This document shows, piece after piece, positions 55,901-58,900 of a stretch of 64,000 nucleotides of DNA. The notes beneath the pieces are model-generated. The model did not search any database. It had not been told where the DNA came from and was given only the letters and a program-made list of their open reading frames with translations. A program made the position numbers and the translations under genes. Numbering within the stretch: the stretch's first letter is position 1; the number at the start of each line of letters is the position of its first letter. The DNA comes from Alisma plantago-aquatica (lineage: Eukaryota > Streptophyta > Magnoliopsida > Alismatales > Alismataceae): the NCBI GenBank assembly GCA_963693085.1, contig OY856410.1:1393172363-1393236362 (forward strand), in the 5' to 3' direction.

Positions 55901-58900
55901 ACTTCACAACTGGTTTGTACAACTATGGGTTGTTCCCTATCATTTTAGAATTTGTTTTTTCCTCCTTGCTCACCTTTGCATCTGACGGCTGTCCTACGTT
56001 GCTAGTTCAGGTAGTCTCAGGGACATTGTTTAGGCCAATGTTCAAAATTTCAACGAAATTGTCGAAATTTCGGTCGAAATTTCTGTTTCTATGGCAATAT
56101 GACATCAAAATTGACTGACGAAACTCTCGCAACAGGCAGATCATTGATTTTTTTTTTTCTTCTACGTTTTCATATACTATGTACTACCTAGAGCTCATTT
56201 TTGCACAGTTTAGTGTGTTTTTAAGTCTATATATTATGCTTGCAAACTATAATGACTTAATTCATTGATTTCACCATTGAAAATTAGCATCAAAAATCCC
56301 CATCGAAATGCCCATCGAAACAGTTCATGGTCATTCACTAAAAATTGATGAGACCCCACCCCCCACATATCCAATATGAAATATTATTACATATTTGAGT
56401 AGATCTACACTAGTAGATCATTCTGGTAAAATTTCATAAATTAATTCGTTTATTTTGCCGTTGAAACGCCACAAACACATTTATCAAAATTTCTGTCAAA
56501 ATTTGTCGAAATTTCTGTTTCTGTGGCCACCGAAACAGCATCGAAATCGGACATTTACTTTCTTGGTTTAGGCTACTGCTAAAATGATGAAATCGGATAG
56601 TCAATATAGTGTCTCGACACTGGGTGCTTATCTTTTCCATGGAGTACCCTTTTTTTTTGAAGACACTCAAAAACAAAATGGCATAGTGTGAAAAGTTAAG
56701 AAGTATTTTTGGTTGTAGCACTGAGAGCCCGTGTTCTGCTGTCTCTTTAAGGAGGGTTTTCGATCACATATGTCGGGAATGTGGTGTTTGCGTTCTCTTA
56801 TTGACGTTTTTTTTTACAGTTGTTGCCTTTTGGGAAGCTTCTTGTTCATAGTTGTACTTGGAGTTGGTGGTGCAAAAAACGTGTTTGGTACGCCCATGGA
56901 TTTATCTTTTTATGTCGACTTCAGAGGAAGAGTATAAAGAAGTTTTTATTCGTCTGGGTGGGTGGGTGGGGGGTGTATCTCTGTTAGCATCATATTGATG
57001 CATGTTTCAGTTAAGATCTGTTGCTGGGATGAGTGTATAGGTGATTGAGATCCAGATGTAATGATGGAAGATTGTAGGTTTTCTGTTGTGATGCTTGTTT
57101 TATTTTTATATAATAGAATTGAGGTTATTATTTCTTTCAAGGAAAAATCAGCCCTAATATTATATATGATTTTTATAACTGATTGGTGGATAGTGCAGTT
57201 CATCGGAAATCAGATCCAGAAAATTGCATGATCAGAAGTGAACCATTGATTATATTAGAGGAAAATTTAGTTACTTCTTTTTTAAATTTTAACCGAAACT
57301 TTAAAATTGATTGCTAATTTATACAGGCTTTTGCTATTGATTCTTATCAACTGAGTGACGAAGCATTTTCATCGCATGTTCTTTTCACTCGTAATAGCAT
57401 TTCACATATCCTGCTGGATTAACTTTTTATAGTCTTCAACAACACAACGACATAATCTTTTTGTTGGTCACAAAGCCCGTTTCTAATCACAATTAGAATA
57501 CTTTCTTATAAGCATTTTGTACTATTACTAGCGTTTCCTAGATGAAATCCATGTTTGACATGTAGTTATTGGATGGCCTTATTAGTGTCAGCATCTGTGA
57601 AAGATGAAACTATGAAATTTGAGATATAGGAAAGCATACGGATGTTTCTCCTCTTTTTGATGGAAATTAAATAAACGAGAGTGGGGATTAACTGAGTAAA
57701 ATTTGTAGCTGTCGTGACGAAAGCCTTGGAATCCTGACAATTCAAACTTGGTTAAAACTGTTACTTTTATGCCATTGCTCCCTTAAATATCATACACAAT
57801 TGTTTCCTTTCAGCAGTGTGATAGAGTTTAGCAGATAGCGAAGTGATCGATCCTCTAGTTTCAATATTTACTGTCACATGCATTGAATTAAAAAGCGGCC
57901 GCCTAGCCGCTTGAGCAGCCGCTTAAGCGGGCTGCAAAGGCCATCCGCCTAATATTGCCCTTAGGCGCCCGCTTTTTTCCCGCTTCATTCAAATGCCCGC
58001 TTTTTCCCGTTTTTTTCCCGCTTTTTGAAAAAAATGCTGCTGTATGCATGTAATGTTAATTAATTATATAATCCAAGTAGTATTGAGTATAATATATGAA
58101 GCTTGTATACATTAAATGTTCTATGATATACCTAGTCCTACTTTAGAATGCAAACTTTGTATGTAAGCTGTATATAATAGGGTACTGCTGTAATATATCC
58201 AAGTAAATATCATATTACTCTATTATACTTCTAATGGTTTTACTGATTTTGCTGATATTCTTGCAGATTTCGTTCATTAGTAATTGATACTACTGGTTAG
58301 TATTACTGATTTCCTTAGAAATATATTTTTTATATACACATACATGTAATTTGTTTATAAATATATAAGAGTTTAAGCATCCGCTTTTTCAAAAATCGCC
58401 CGCTTAAGCGCCCGCCTGCCGCTTGAACGGCTACAAGGTCCCGTCCGCACGCCTCCCGCTTCCCGTTTTTTAATACATTGGTCACATGCAACATGCCTTC
58501 AGAGTAGTTTTGTATTTATTGTTATATTTCCTCCCATTGTTGCTTTCTTGGTTTGATATTCTTGCAATGTTCGTAGTATAGTTCCTTTCCATTATTTTTC
58601 TCAAATTGATTCATGTGTTTATTTAGAGCCGAATTCATGCCAATCTGTGATGGTAACTTTGTGCTCTATTTAAGCTGCCATTTTATGTGGATTCACCTGT
58701 TCATTGTGCCAGGATGTTCAACGCTCTGCAAGGAAGTCAGCTGAGACAGTTGTTATGGTTATTGATGAGGATGGGATTAGTGCGTTAACTTCGGAGCTTC
58801 AGAAGGGGGTTTGCGATACCGAGGTTTGAACTTGTTTTTGAGATGCATTTTCCCGTCTAACATTTACTAAGATGCTGTAATTTTCATTTTCTTTTTCAGG

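Larger units (their letters stand above)
55714..58712 (+). other. Intron 34, 3.0 kb
   Basis: Holds two TIR elements (56036-56565, 57881-58480). 56570-57880 shows nothing I can name except a G-rich tract near 56955-56975. Confidence 0.75.
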
